Below are positions 31,955-40,476 of a DNA stretch of 64,000 bases, in pieces. The DNA comes from Candidatus Zixiibacteriota bacterium. GTDB lineage: Bacteria > Zixibacteria > MSB-5A5 > GN15 > JACZUZ01. Below the pieces are notes generated by a model that was given only the letters and a program-made list of their open reading frames with translations, had not been told where the DNA came from and did no database searches. Position numbers and translations under genes: made by a program. The stretch lies in NCBI GenBank assembly GCA_024280775.1, contig JAJRPM010000007.1, positions 1 through 64,000 on the forward strand, written 5' to 3'. Every line of letters starts with the position of its first letter. Positions within the stretch are counted from its first letter, which is position 1.

Positions 31955-34600
31955 CTAGAATTCCATTGAGATTGAGGTTCTCAAGGTATTCGCCAGCGCC
32001 AGGTCATCGCTGGAAGGAATATATGCGAGATCAACCGGCATCAATCCAATACCCGGGATTTGCAAACGCAAGCCAGCGCCAAATGTCCAGGCCTTGATAT
32101 CACCAGCATTATCATTTATCCGGCCAAAGCGGAATGCGATGAAATTCGCATAGGTCAACTCGCCGCCGAAATTGTAAACCGGCTCGAACTTGTCCTCGAC
32201 AATTACATTATTCATATCAGTAGCAATCAAGAGGCTCATTGATTCACTGCGGAATACGTTCCAAGCGTATCCCACTGCGATGTTCAACGGCAGAGGATCG
32301 GCTTGCTGGGCGTCGATGTAAGTCAGTTTCGGGCCAAGATTAGTCAATGCGGCGCCTAAAGTCAGTCTGTCAGTCAAACGATGCTTGATACCGGCATCTA
32401 CTGCGAAACCGGTGGCCTTACCTTGTCCAAGCTCAAGGCCTGCGCCTTGCTGAGTCAAGTTGGAAACCAGCAGTTTCACTGTGGCGCCAACTGAGGTTTT
32501 GTCACTGAGAGGTGTGCCGTATGAAAGCGCGAATGCAAAATCCGCCGGAGCTTCGGTTCCGTTGGCATTACCATCAGAGTCGGTGCGTTGAACTGAGCCG
32601 TAATCAAAGAAGCTGAGACTCAGTCCGAAAGTGCCAGCGCCTCTGATACTCTGGGCGTATGACACAAAATTGTAAGCCAAATCGTCGGCCAACTGCGGTA
32701 GCCACTTGGCGTGCATCAAAGTCACATGACGCTTTGGCTGATCGAGGAAGACAATTCGTGATCCCGTCGCATACCATAGTGACTCACCGGCCTGAGTCAC
32801 ACCAATAGTTGACTGCCTGTTGAGACCCTCTTGAGAGAATCTTCCAAGTTTACTACCATCAAAGACAATAGCCCCGCGCTCGGTTGCGATATGCACATTG
32901 CCATCAGCAAAAGCAATATCATTGATACGCGATGAGGCAACATTGCGCGCTATCCATACTCTGGAGCCTTCGCTAATATTGTCACTTTCCAAATCATTCT
33001 GCTCACGAATCTGCTCGGCAATCGCCAAGGCCTTGGCGCTGTCATTACGAGCCGCCTCGAGGGCGATTTCGGTGACTTTCATATCACGTGGAGCCAGGAA
33101 CTCACGATAACCGAACCTTTTCCAGCCCTTGCCGTCATAGGCCAGCAAACCATCGTTAGTTCCCACCCAAAGCTGGCCGTCATGGGCCAACAAAGAAGTT
33201 ATGTCACCTTTGATTTCTGCGACAATCGGGGCCTTGATAATCGCGCCCAGATTCAACTTCAATGCGTCATCAGCGCCGACTAACTCCGGATTCAATTCTT
33301 TGAGTCGCTTGAGATAAAGCGCCTGCTCGGCGTCAGTTTTGTAAATTGCAAAGTTCTTGGCAATTTGCTCAGGAGTCTCATCAATGCTGACAGTAAACTC
33401 GGTGTAGTTTTTCCAGCGATTGTTGTTCAAGCGATAAATGTCATCATCAACAACAGCCCAAACTATCTTCTTCTCATCAACACTGATCCCGGTAACTCTA
33501 CCTGTCGGTAGCGGCTCATCGGAACCACTGGTCTGCCAACCGATTCCAAAATGCTCAACCATCCCATGATCTGTGCCAACAAACAAGCGCTTGCCATCAG
33601 AAAACAGTGTCAAAATCATATTTGAGGGAATCGTACCGCTTCCAGCGCCGGCGGCTTCTCCACCATCAGAGGCTTTGAAAGTTACCCAGTTACGTCCGTC
33701 AAAACTGTATAGACCGTTCGTTGAACCAACCCAAAGCTTTCTGCCCACCGTAGCAATATCAGTAAGTTCGCCGGAAAAGTTCATGTCATAAGGAAGCTTC
33801 ACTATAATCGGAAGATACCTGCGGACAGAACGTTCCAGTCCAACATTCAGACGATCCAATTCTCTTTCAGTCAGTTGGCTATCAGAGTTGTCCTTCCTGA
33901 ATCTGTCACGCGTTTCATTGAAACGCTTCCAATGCACCAAAAGCTGGTCATAGTTTTTCTTTAATGTAACAAACCAGTTGGCGATTTCTTCGCGTTGTTT
34001 ATCATCCTCTGGAATAGCGGCTAACGCCTCTTCCTCGAATGAAGAAATAACCTCTATAGGATAGGGGTTGTTGGCCACTGATACACGCTTGATAGCTTCA
34101 TTGACTCTATCATCATCATTGGTTTGCAAATAGCGCGCAACAATACGCTCAATGCGCTCATCAGGGGAAGCCTCATAGGATCTTGAAGAAGACCACTCAG
34201 AACCATCGTAACGCAACAATCCCGCCTTTGACATAGCCCAAACTTCATAAGCGTTGAAGCCAACTGCGGCGCGATTTCGCACTATCGTGGCAAATTTGGT
34301 AATAGGACGGAATTTGCGTGGAATCGAAGCCTCATTCCAAACTGCGCTCATCGGAGCCGAACCAAGACCAGCCGGATTCCAGTGAGTTGAGGTCGCATCA
34401 TCAGCAACCGCTACATAGGCCTCACCCATAGCCGCCGCGCGCGCTCCAGCCGCCAGACGCAAATACAACGCCGCCGCGCTTGAGACCGCTTTGGCCTCAT
34501 GAGTTGCGATAGACACAAAACCCAAAGCTACGGTGGCGATTATCGCCAGCTTGAAGTAATTCGTTCGTGGTTTGTTTGAAAACATACTGCCTTTTGTCAT
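31955..34600 (-). CDS. porV: PorV-like outer-membrane protein with an inserted beta-propeller
   Basis: PorV is the outer-membrane shuttle that passes type IX cargo to PorU. The ATG at 34600 follows GGAGGAAAGT; an in-frame ATG four codons earlier overlaps that site. The 881-residue protein has a signal peptide and the PorV/UPF0164 opening (GARAAAMGEAYVAVADDA, WNPAGLG). About 500 residues of two-component-regulator-type propeller blades follow (KLWVGSTNGLYSFDGRNW, QLWVGTNDGLLAYDGKGW) plus helical stretches. The barrel then resumes at HAKWLPQLADDLAYNFVSYA and runs to a C-terminal Phe. Ordinary PorV is about 350-400 residues, so the propeller is an insertion. It lies 19 bases after porU. Confidence 0.85.
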   Translation of the reverse strand: MTKGSMFSNKPRTNYFKLAIIATVALGFVSIATHEAKAVSSAAALYLRLAAGARAAAMGEAYVAVADDATSTHWNPAGLGSAPMSAVWNEASIPRKFRPITKFATIVRNRAAVGFNAYEVWAMSKAGLLRYDGSEWSSSRSYEASPDERIERIVARYLQTNDDDRVNEAIKRVSVANNPYPIEVISSFEEEALAAIPEDDKQREEIANWFVTLKKNYDQLLVHWKRFNETRDRFRKDNSDSQLTERELDRLNVGLERSVRRYLPIIVKLPYDMNFSGELTDIATVGRKLWVGSTNGLYSFDGRNWVTFKASDGGEAAGAGSGTIPSNMILTLFSDGKRLFVGTDHGMVEHFGIGWQTSGSDEPLPTGRVTGISVDEKKIVWAVVDDDIYRLNNNRWKNYTEFTVSIDETPEQIAKNFAIYKTDAEQALYLKRLKELNPELVGADDALKLNLGAIIKAPIVAEIKGDITSLLAHDGQLWVGTNDGLLAYDGKGWKRFGYREFLAPRDMKVTEIALEAARNDSAKALAIAEQIREQNDLESDNISEGSRVWIARNVASSRINDIAFADGNVHIATERGAIVFDGSKLGRFSQEGLNRQSTIGVTQAGESLWYATGSRIVFLDQPKRHVTLMHAKWLPQLADDLAYNFVSYAQSIRGAGTFGLSLSFFDYGSVQRTDSDGNANGTEAPADFAFALSYGTPLSDKTSVGATVKLLVSNLTQQGAGLELGQGKATGFAVDAGIKHRLTDRLTLGAALTNLGPKLTYIDAQQADPLPLNIAVGYAWNVFRSESMSLLIATDMNNVIVEDKFEPVYNFGGELTYANFIAFRFGRINDNAGDIKAWTFGAGLRLQIPGIGLMPVDLAYIPSSDDLALANTLRTSISMEF

Positions 34601-34619
34601 ACTTTCCTCCATCAGGGGG

Positions 34620-37600
34620 TTAGTTCATTAATACTAATTTTCCAAATTCTTCAACAGCGTCACTACCGTTTTCCGGGTAAGCGACAACTTTATATAAATA
34701 GACTCCAGTGGCAACACGGTCTCCACTGAGATCACGTCCATTCCACGGGAACATATCACTATGGTAGTTGGCCAGCAGATTGCTTGCCTCAGCGGCGTAA
34801 ATTTCAGCTCCTGCGACTGTAAAAATCTGTAGCGTCACCAATTTCGCTGGACTTTGCAAATTGAAATAGAAACTGGTGATGTCATCTTTGCTCATCGGAT
34901 TCGGATAATTCAACAACTCTTCGATAGCAATAGACTCTTCCAAACTGGTTTCAGCGGAGAATGCCAACGATGAAGAATTGTTCGCATTGTCCCAAACCTT
35001 GACCTTATACTGATGAACTCCAGGTGTAGAGTTAGAAATTGTGTAGCGCAATTCACCTGCGCTGAAACTGCCATCATCGTAGGCAAAACTGTCTGTCAAC
35101 TGCGCCTGAGTAGTTTGGTCATCGTCAATAGTGAATGAGATTCCATGTCCAAAAGCTCCGCTGAGGTTTATTCCCGAAGGATCTTCAAGACGGACAATGA
35201 ACTCTTCTGTGGGACTGATTCTATCACCAGAAAGAAAATTCTGTCTTTCTGGGAAGATTAAAGAAATCTTCGGGCCGTTAGAATCATTCGAGTTGGTGAT
35301 AGTGGCGCTAACTGGAATCGAATCCTTGAGACCATCGGCATCAGTAGAAGCATTTGAGGCATACACTGAAATCTGCGCGCCGTCGCCGCCAAAGGTAACA
35401 TCCAGCGAAGGAATAAACCCAACTGAAAATGTCCCGTTAACCACTGGTGTCACACCACGGAAAATCACCGGCCCTTTAACATCATAAAACACATCAATAT
35501 CAACATCGCCCTGCAGATTCAATACCTTATGGTCTCGCTCGGCCCGTGAATCTCTGACCGTCACCTCAGCTGTGCCATTGAATGCAGTAAATACATTACC
35601 GCTCGCGTCCAACACATTGCCTGCTACGATTGTAGTGTCTAAAGCTACAATTGAATCCGGTACGCTAGTAAACTCAACTTTGTATTCGGGACGCGCCAGC
35701 TTCAGATACGGATCGCCAAAACAGGAGTAACGTCGGTCATTGTCTACCGAACCGTCAAACACCTGCCGGGTTAGCTTGGCGGCAAATACCGCCTGTGCTA
35801 TCGATAAACCCTGCGGGCCAAAAATATGGTCGAAGGCCACCCGGTTGAATTTTGCATTTGCTGAAGAGTATACCAGTCGTGTAGCGCTGATAACGCAAAC
35901 TGCGCCATGCTCCATTCGCAATAACTCCTCAGCCATTCCCTCTTGTGTCGGAGAGTCAAAAAACCCAATAGAACAGGAAGCGGTAAACACCAGCGGCAAA
36001 CGCGATCCATTGTTCAAACGCGGCAAGTCTGATTGTGTCGTAAAGACTCTTTCATGAGCAAACAACTCCGGATTGCCGTGTCCAACATAGTTAAACACTA
36101 AAGCGCCATCGTTGATTGCCCGCACTATTGCATCATTTACAGTGGGACGCTCACGTGACGAGTTGAACTGGAAATCCCAGAGATAGATTTTCTCACGTAG
36201 AAAGTCTCCCGGCAGATGGTTCTTTTCCAAGTCCTCGGTCTGAGTCACATGAACCGATTCATTAACAAACAAGTCACTGAATTCATCATCAGCTAGAAGT
36301 ATAACCTTAGTCCGCCAAGAGCCAAGCTCAGGCGCTGTTTCGTAACCAATGGTCTTGTCAATTACCCTATTTAGTTCCGCGGTTGTTCTCACCGGCCAAC
36401 GCGCCGGAACCATATCCACTCCAAAAACCGAATCCGGCACATAGTCACCATCGGAGTCCAGATAAGCGAATTCGTCAAAATACACATAACTATCATCTGA
36501 AATGTAGTCACGTTCGGTGCGGAACGGACGTACATACGGCGGAATCTTGTTCTCGGCTGCGCCCGGGCCAACGTGACGAAAATCATAAGTCCCATCACCA
36601 ACAAATAGTACCGTCGAGGGCGCAGGAGATGGGAACGTCTCATAAGCTAGTTTTAGATAATCCCGAATAGCGCTGGGGTCTGTCCTACCGGCTGAGAATA
36701 CATCGTAAATGTCTTCCACCGCAACAACTTTGATATTGACATTTGAAGCGCTAGAGCGATAACTGACATAACCCTGAAGATTATCTACCCAACCACGAGG
36801 CGTAACGATTATGTAATCAACCTGTGCGCTGATATCCGACCGCAAATCATTCGTTACCACTCGCTCAATAGACGCAGGAGCTTTGGCGGCGGAAATATCG
36901 GCCACATAGAAGCGGTTTGGAATCGTATCATTCATGCCAGCGACAAATGACAATACACCAGCATTCATTTTTATGTCAGTGATTTCGCGCGGATGGCGTG
37001 CGTCATTCAATTCCCAAACCATCGCAGTGGCAGGCGCTCCGGGTACGATGACATCCCTAAGGACAGTGAAAACAGAACCAGAACTATCAGGCACATAGAA
37101 TTCAAGTCCACTCGTGACATACTTCAAGTCGGATAGGTAATCAACCTCAATATAGTCTAAATATGGCCCGCGTGAGAAGAACTTGCTTTGGTTGACACCA
37201 ATCGAATTCGACCCATTCCTCAAAGCCCCGGTTGTAAATGACCAGAACTCGTTTTGCGTATTGCTAACAACTGTTGCCGGCTGGCCGTTAATCGACAGAG
37301 AGAGCGCCCCGGCAATCGCATGAACCGTGTAACGCGTTGTCAAATCAAGGCTGGCGTCTGTCGCGGGATTCAAGGCGGCGAAAGTAGTGTTCACAGAGTT
37401 ATCACCGCTCCAAAACCAATCATAGAAGTTATTGATATCTCCCCTGCCGTCCTCGCTGGTAACATTGTCTTGTTCCACCCGGACAATCTTACGCGCAGCG
37501 CTAACAGCCGGCCCCGCAAGTCCAGAACCTGCGAGAGGAATAGATTCAATACGCTCAGCGGGATTCGGGAATGAGCCACTCGCTGTAAACCAGTAATAAT

Positions 37601-38657
37601 TGTTATCGGTGAACACATTGCGAATAAACCTAGGAGCCTTGTCAGCTTCATACTTCCAATGGTTCACAGCTTCGCCATAGAAAACAAAATAGTCACCAGC
37701 GTCAAAGCGCCCGTCACCACCATCGAAAACTTTTATCGGCAACTCTTCCAAAGTAGGACGTAGATCAAGTGTGTCAATGGGATTGTAGGGCGACAATGGC
37801 TCCCCGCCATCGTAGAACACTCTCACTCTATCAGAGCTAATCGGGATTGACAACCCAGCCGCTGATAAATCCGAGCCATTTACCCGGATCATCCCGCTAG
37901 CAGTGACATTCATCTTCAACCAATCACTGGTAACACTAAACGGATTGAATCCCGCTGTCGCACGCGCTAGCGTGCGCTCAGCCGCTAATGCTGAGGATTC
38001 AGCCCAAATAGTGGCTGCGGAATAGTTCAACATAGTGGCCGCGAACATCGCGCCGAAAACACCCGGTTGTGCGACACGTCCGGGATTGGCGCTGACAGAG
38101 CCTAAACTCGCAAGCGGCACAAACTGAATCTCAATTTCCAGCGAATCATAAACAACATCGTTTTGTAACGCCCGCACATTAACCGCCACTAATGTCCAAC
38201 CGCGAACGCTGGATTTTCCACCAAGCTCCACTAAAGTATTTTGGGCAGTATTATTGGCGCTTCGCTTTGAAGACGAATAGACTCTTTGCGTTTTCTTAAG
38301 AAGAGTTTTGGCTTTGGTGACACCATAAGGCTTCACAAAACCTACTTGCGCCTCAGCGCCGAAGGGAACCGCAATCAAGAAACTCTCTTCATCAAGTTGC
38401 TTATTGTCAGACCCCGGAGCTAGAGACTGCGCACGGTCTGCGGTGTGATAGACAAAACGCAATACTTGTCGGTCGGATTGACTAACTGTAATGCCTCTAA
38501 TAGAGCTGGAGGAACCCGAAGCAATAGCTCCCTTTGCAAGCGCCACCAAAGAGAACGCCAGTATTATCAGCATCACAGCGATTATTATCAGCGAACGCGA
38601 AACACTAGCGCTGTCAAATCGCACACTAATAGATATATACTGACGCATAAAACGCAT
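34620..38657 (-). CDS. porU: Type IX secretion sortase PorU (C25 peptidase family)
   Basis: PorU is a gingipain-related cell-surface transpeptidase that removes the sorting domain from type IX cargo and attaches it to lipopolysaccharide. The preferred start is the ATG at 38657 with GGTGGAG upstream; the open frame goes 25 codons further, into a terminator-like hairpin. The 1345-residue product has a hydrophobic signal/anchor, a long N-terminal beta region, the catalytic His in FNYVGHGN and Cys in LVFTASCSIGFFD near residues 890-935, then Ig-like beta domains. The C-terminal FlgD-like/sorting domain has LNYPNPMSKDD and GVYLYKVVAYP. It is adjacent to porV, as in known type IX systems. Confidence 0.92.
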   Translation of the reverse strand: MRFMRQYISISVRFDSASVSRSLIIIAVMLIILAFSLVALAKGAIASGSSSSIRGITVSQSDRQVLRFVYHTADRAQSLAPGSDNKQLDEESFLIAVPFGAEAQVGFVKPYGVTKAKTLLKKTQRVYSSSKRSANNTAQNTLVELGGKSSVRGWTLVAVNVRALQNDVVYDSLEIEIQFVPLASLGSVSANPGRVAQPGVFGAMFAATMLNYSAATIWAESSALAAERTLARATAGFNPFSVTSDWLKMNVTASGMIRVNGSDLSAAGLSIPISSDRVRVFYDGGEPLSPYNPIDTLDLRPTLEELPIKVFDGGDGRFDAGDYFVFYGEAVNHWKYEADKAPRFIRNVFTDNNYYWFTASGSFPNPAERIESIPLAGSGLAGPAVSAARKIVRVEQDNVTSEDGRGDINNFYDWFWSGDNSVNTTFAALNPATDASLDLTTRYTVHAIAGALSLSINGQPATVVSNTQNEFWSFTTGALRNGSNSIGVNQSKFFSRGPYLDYIEVDYLSDLKYVTSGLEFYVPDSSGSVFTVLRDVIVPGAPATAMVWELNDARHPREITDIKMNAGVLSFVAGMNDTIPNRFYVADISAAKAPASIERVVTNDLRSDISAQVDYIIVTPRGWVDNLQGYVSYRSSASNVNIKVVAVEDIYDVFSAGRTDPSAIRDYLKLAYETFPSPAPSTVLFVGDGTYDFRHVGPGAAENKIPPYVRPFRTERDYISDDSYVYFDEFAYLDSDGDYVPDSVFGVDMVPARWPVRTTAELNRVIDKTIGYETAPELGSWRTKVILLADDEFSDLFVNESVHVTQTEDLEKNHLPGDFLREKIYLWDFQFNSSRERPTVNDAIVRAINDGALVFNYVGHGNPELFAHERVFTTQSDLPRLNNGSRLPLVFTASCSIGFFDSPTQEGMAEELLRMEHGAVCVISATRLVYSSANAKFNRVAFDHIFGPQGLSIAQAVFAAKLTRQVFDGSVDNDRRYSCFGDPYLKLARPEYKVEFTSVPDSIVALDTTIVAGNVLDASGNVFTAFNGTAEVTVRDSRAERDHKVLNLQGDVDIDVFYDVKGPVIFRGVTPVVNGTFSVGFIPSLDVTFGGDGAQISVYASNASTDADGLKDSIPVSATITNSNDSNGPKISLIFPERQNFLSGDRISPTEEFIVRLEDPSGINLSGAFGHGISFTIDDDQTTQAQLTDSFAYDDGSFSAGELRYTISNSTPGVHQYKVKVWDNANNSSSLAFSAETSLEESIAIEELLNYPNPMSKDDITSFYFNLQSPAKLVTLQIFTVAGAEIYAAEASNLLANYHSDMFPWNGRDLSGDRVATGVYLYKVVAYPENGSDAVEEFGKLVLMN

Positions 38658-38732
38658 CAATGCTCCACCGGTGTCAGTTGCAGACTTGGTGTGGGAAGAA
38701 TGCTGAAAATGTTGGATTGGCTTTTGCGCCAT

Positions 38733-38764
38733 AAAAAAACCGGGTTCCTTAGTTTCGGACCCGA
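38733..38764 (-). terminator. Terminator-like hairpin in the porU leader
   Basis: On the minus strand CGGGTCC pairs with GGAACCCG (one bulged A) around an 8-base loop, followed by GGTTTTTTT. It ends about 75 bases before the preferred porU start. No gene lies directly upstream on this strand for nearly 700 bases, so it looks like an attenuator within the porU leader rather than the end of another unit. Confidence 0.65.
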
Positions 38765-39459
38765 TCCAGTAAAGCGGCGTGATATAATGACGGGAGTCTT
38801 CCGTTGAGCTTCCTAATAAAGCTCTTCAAAAAACCTGCCAAGCTAGCGATGTGAGGCGCCACAGCTAAAGGATCGAAGTCTGTTTACTACTTTGTTTCGT
38901 TTCCAACCAAAAACATGGCGCAAATAAGACACCAAAGTACCTAAACGTTAAGATACCTGTTATTCCGCTCTTGTCTGTGACGGCCATTTTTTGGTGACCG
39001 AAGTGTTGAAAACTACGGCCCTACCCTAAAGATTTTCTACTAACCTGAGCTCCCGATTACGGAACCTCTCTTATAGGTAAGGTCGGACTATACTGCCTTT
39101 AGCTTTTGGCCTATGCTTAATTCTCCAACGGTTTGACTGTAATTTGAACTGTGAAAAAGCACTGTGAAAACTGTGAAAAAACTATTACCTCACTGCCAAG
39201 AAATATATTCCCCAGGCACACACCTGTCAAGAGAAATCCCCGGCAAACCAAAGAGCCTGCAAGAACCGCGCCAAAAGCCCTACAATCATACCCACCAAGA
39301 CATGTCGTTGCATAGCAACACGTTACGCTGGGGCCGACTTAATCCTCTCTCGAATCAACTCTCAAAAGAGGAATAGAAACGGACATTTTGGGCGATTCAC
39401 CCCTCAAAATCGGGCAAAAGTTGCACAACCCTGCAAACATCGTAGCTAAAAAGAATCGA
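38765..39459 (-). other. Long gene-free porU leader and intergenic region
   Basis: About 695 bases with no credible gene; the short open frames here lack codon bias and ribosome sites. It holds a hairpin at 38806-38824 (GAGCTT/AAGCTC), the conserved leader motif at 39016-39059, and a TATAAG hexamer at 39070-39075 at about the right distance for a -10 box upstream of the motif, without a convincing -35. Near 39384-39410 an imperfect hairpin (ATTTTG/CAAAAT with GGG/CCC) may end the cytochrome transcript. Base composition is ordinary. Confidence 0.6.
39016..39059 (-). promoter_or_regulatory. Conserved leader motif, copy 1 (porU)
   Basis: On the minus strand this 44-base segment starts TAATCGGGAGCTC, contains GAAAATCTTTA and ends GGGCCG. 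The segment at 47956-47995 starts TAATCGG-AGGTCG, contains GTAAATCTTTAA and ends GGCCG. With small gaps most positions agree. Both lie right at a predicted transcription start and far upstream of a gene for an exported protein. It could be a structured RNA or a regulator site; I do not recognise it as a known riboswitch. Confidence 0.45.
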
Positions 39460-40476
39460 CTATTTCTCACGCATAAACAACTTCACCATATACCAAATCA
39501 CCGCCACTGCCACCGCGAAACTCACCAGGAAAATAATCAACGGCGCCCATTGAGGGTAGACAGGCAACGAGTCAGGAGTGAAGGTATCAGCCAAACGCAG
39601 CAAGCGCACTTCATGCCGCGTCACCACCATCCCCAGTAATCCAACAAAAAGCGCTCCACCAGACAAGAGGAATTTCTTTTTGGAAAACAGATGCAGAGAG
39701 CCGAATGACACAATCACCGCAACAGTGAGCCACCATATCCCAGGGCTGCGCATAAACGGCTTTATATAGTCACCGAATGTCATCATATATGCAAAACCTA
39801 GAAACGAGGCGGCAATCATTCCATGCTTGAAAAACGTCTTGCCGACATCGTAAGCGCGCTCATTGTCACGCCCAAGTAACCCGACAAAAAATCCGCCGAC
39901 GGTGACAGCCCCGAGCATCATATGCAACCAGCGGACAACTGTAGAGCCGACATTAGGATTTAGTATCAACCCGTCCTGAGCTTTGGCATATAGTTTCGCA
40001 TACAAATCCGGTTGCTCCGCCAAAGAAAACACCGAGCTGTAAATGTAAGAAATGTAAACCAACATCAACAAAGCCAGTGACAAAAACAACCCTTTACGTC
40101 CCGGCTTCCCACTAGACTTAGTGAAAGAAGCCGCATAGAGAAAGTAATACCCAACAATAGCCGCTGGAACAATCCATAACCAAAACCAACCGCTGACTAT
40201 CGAGGCCGAATACACCTGCTGGCCATAGACTAATTGCACAAATAACAGTGGCGCCACACCAAAAGAAATTGTAGCGGCCATCGCCGCGGGAAATAGCTTT
40301 ACGAATTTGACCACCACCGGATTCTCCCAACGGTTAGTGAATTTGCCAAATAAGATAATAACAATTCCGCCCACCAAAAAGTTCATCGCGATAAAATGCA
40401 GTGTCAGTGTAATGATATGCAAAGCCTCTATTATCCATAGCGGCGCTGATAAAAAATGATAGTTTACCGGATCCAT
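39460..40476 (-). CDS. Cytochrome bd-like second membrane subunit
   Basis: A 338-residue protein with about eight to nine transmembrane helices. The N-terminus ALHIITLTLHFIAMNFLVGG resembles the haem-binding first helix of CydA (His, then a Gly-rich end) more than CydB, so it looks like a CydA' type partner. RWLHMMLGAVTVGGFFVGLL near residue 185 holds another helix His. It starts directly after the stop of the larger subunit, with no spacer. Together they would form a two-subunit quinol- or cytochrome-linked oxidoreductase of the cytochrome bd superfamily. The substrate cannot be read from sequence. Confidence 0.72.
   Translation of the reverse strand: MDPVNYHFLSAPLWIIEALHIITLTLHFIAMNFLVGGIVIILFGKFTNRWENPVVVKFVKLFPAAMAATISFGVAPLLFVQLVYGQQVYSASIVSGWFWLWIVPAAIVGYYFLYAASFTKSSGKPGRKGLFLSLALLMLVYISYIYSSVFSLAEQPDLYAKLYAKAQDGLILNPNVGSTVVRWLHMMLGAVTVGGFFVGLLGRDNERAYDVGKTFFKHGMIAASFLGFAYMMTFGDYIKPFMRSPGIWWLTVAVIVSFGSLHLFSKKKFLLSGGALFVGLLGMVVTRHEVRLLRLADTFTPDSLPVYPQWAPLIIFLVSFAVAVAVIWYMVKLFMREK

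Noticed and set aside
38990-39075. Cyclic di-GMP or cobalamin riboswitch in the porU leader
   Set aside because: I could not match the conserved core sequences of either class; only an unknown leader motif can be supported.
39164-39639. Short open frames on the + strand in and after the porU leader region
   Set aside because: Low-complexity translations without ribosome sites; the second is antisense to the cytochrome subunit gene.
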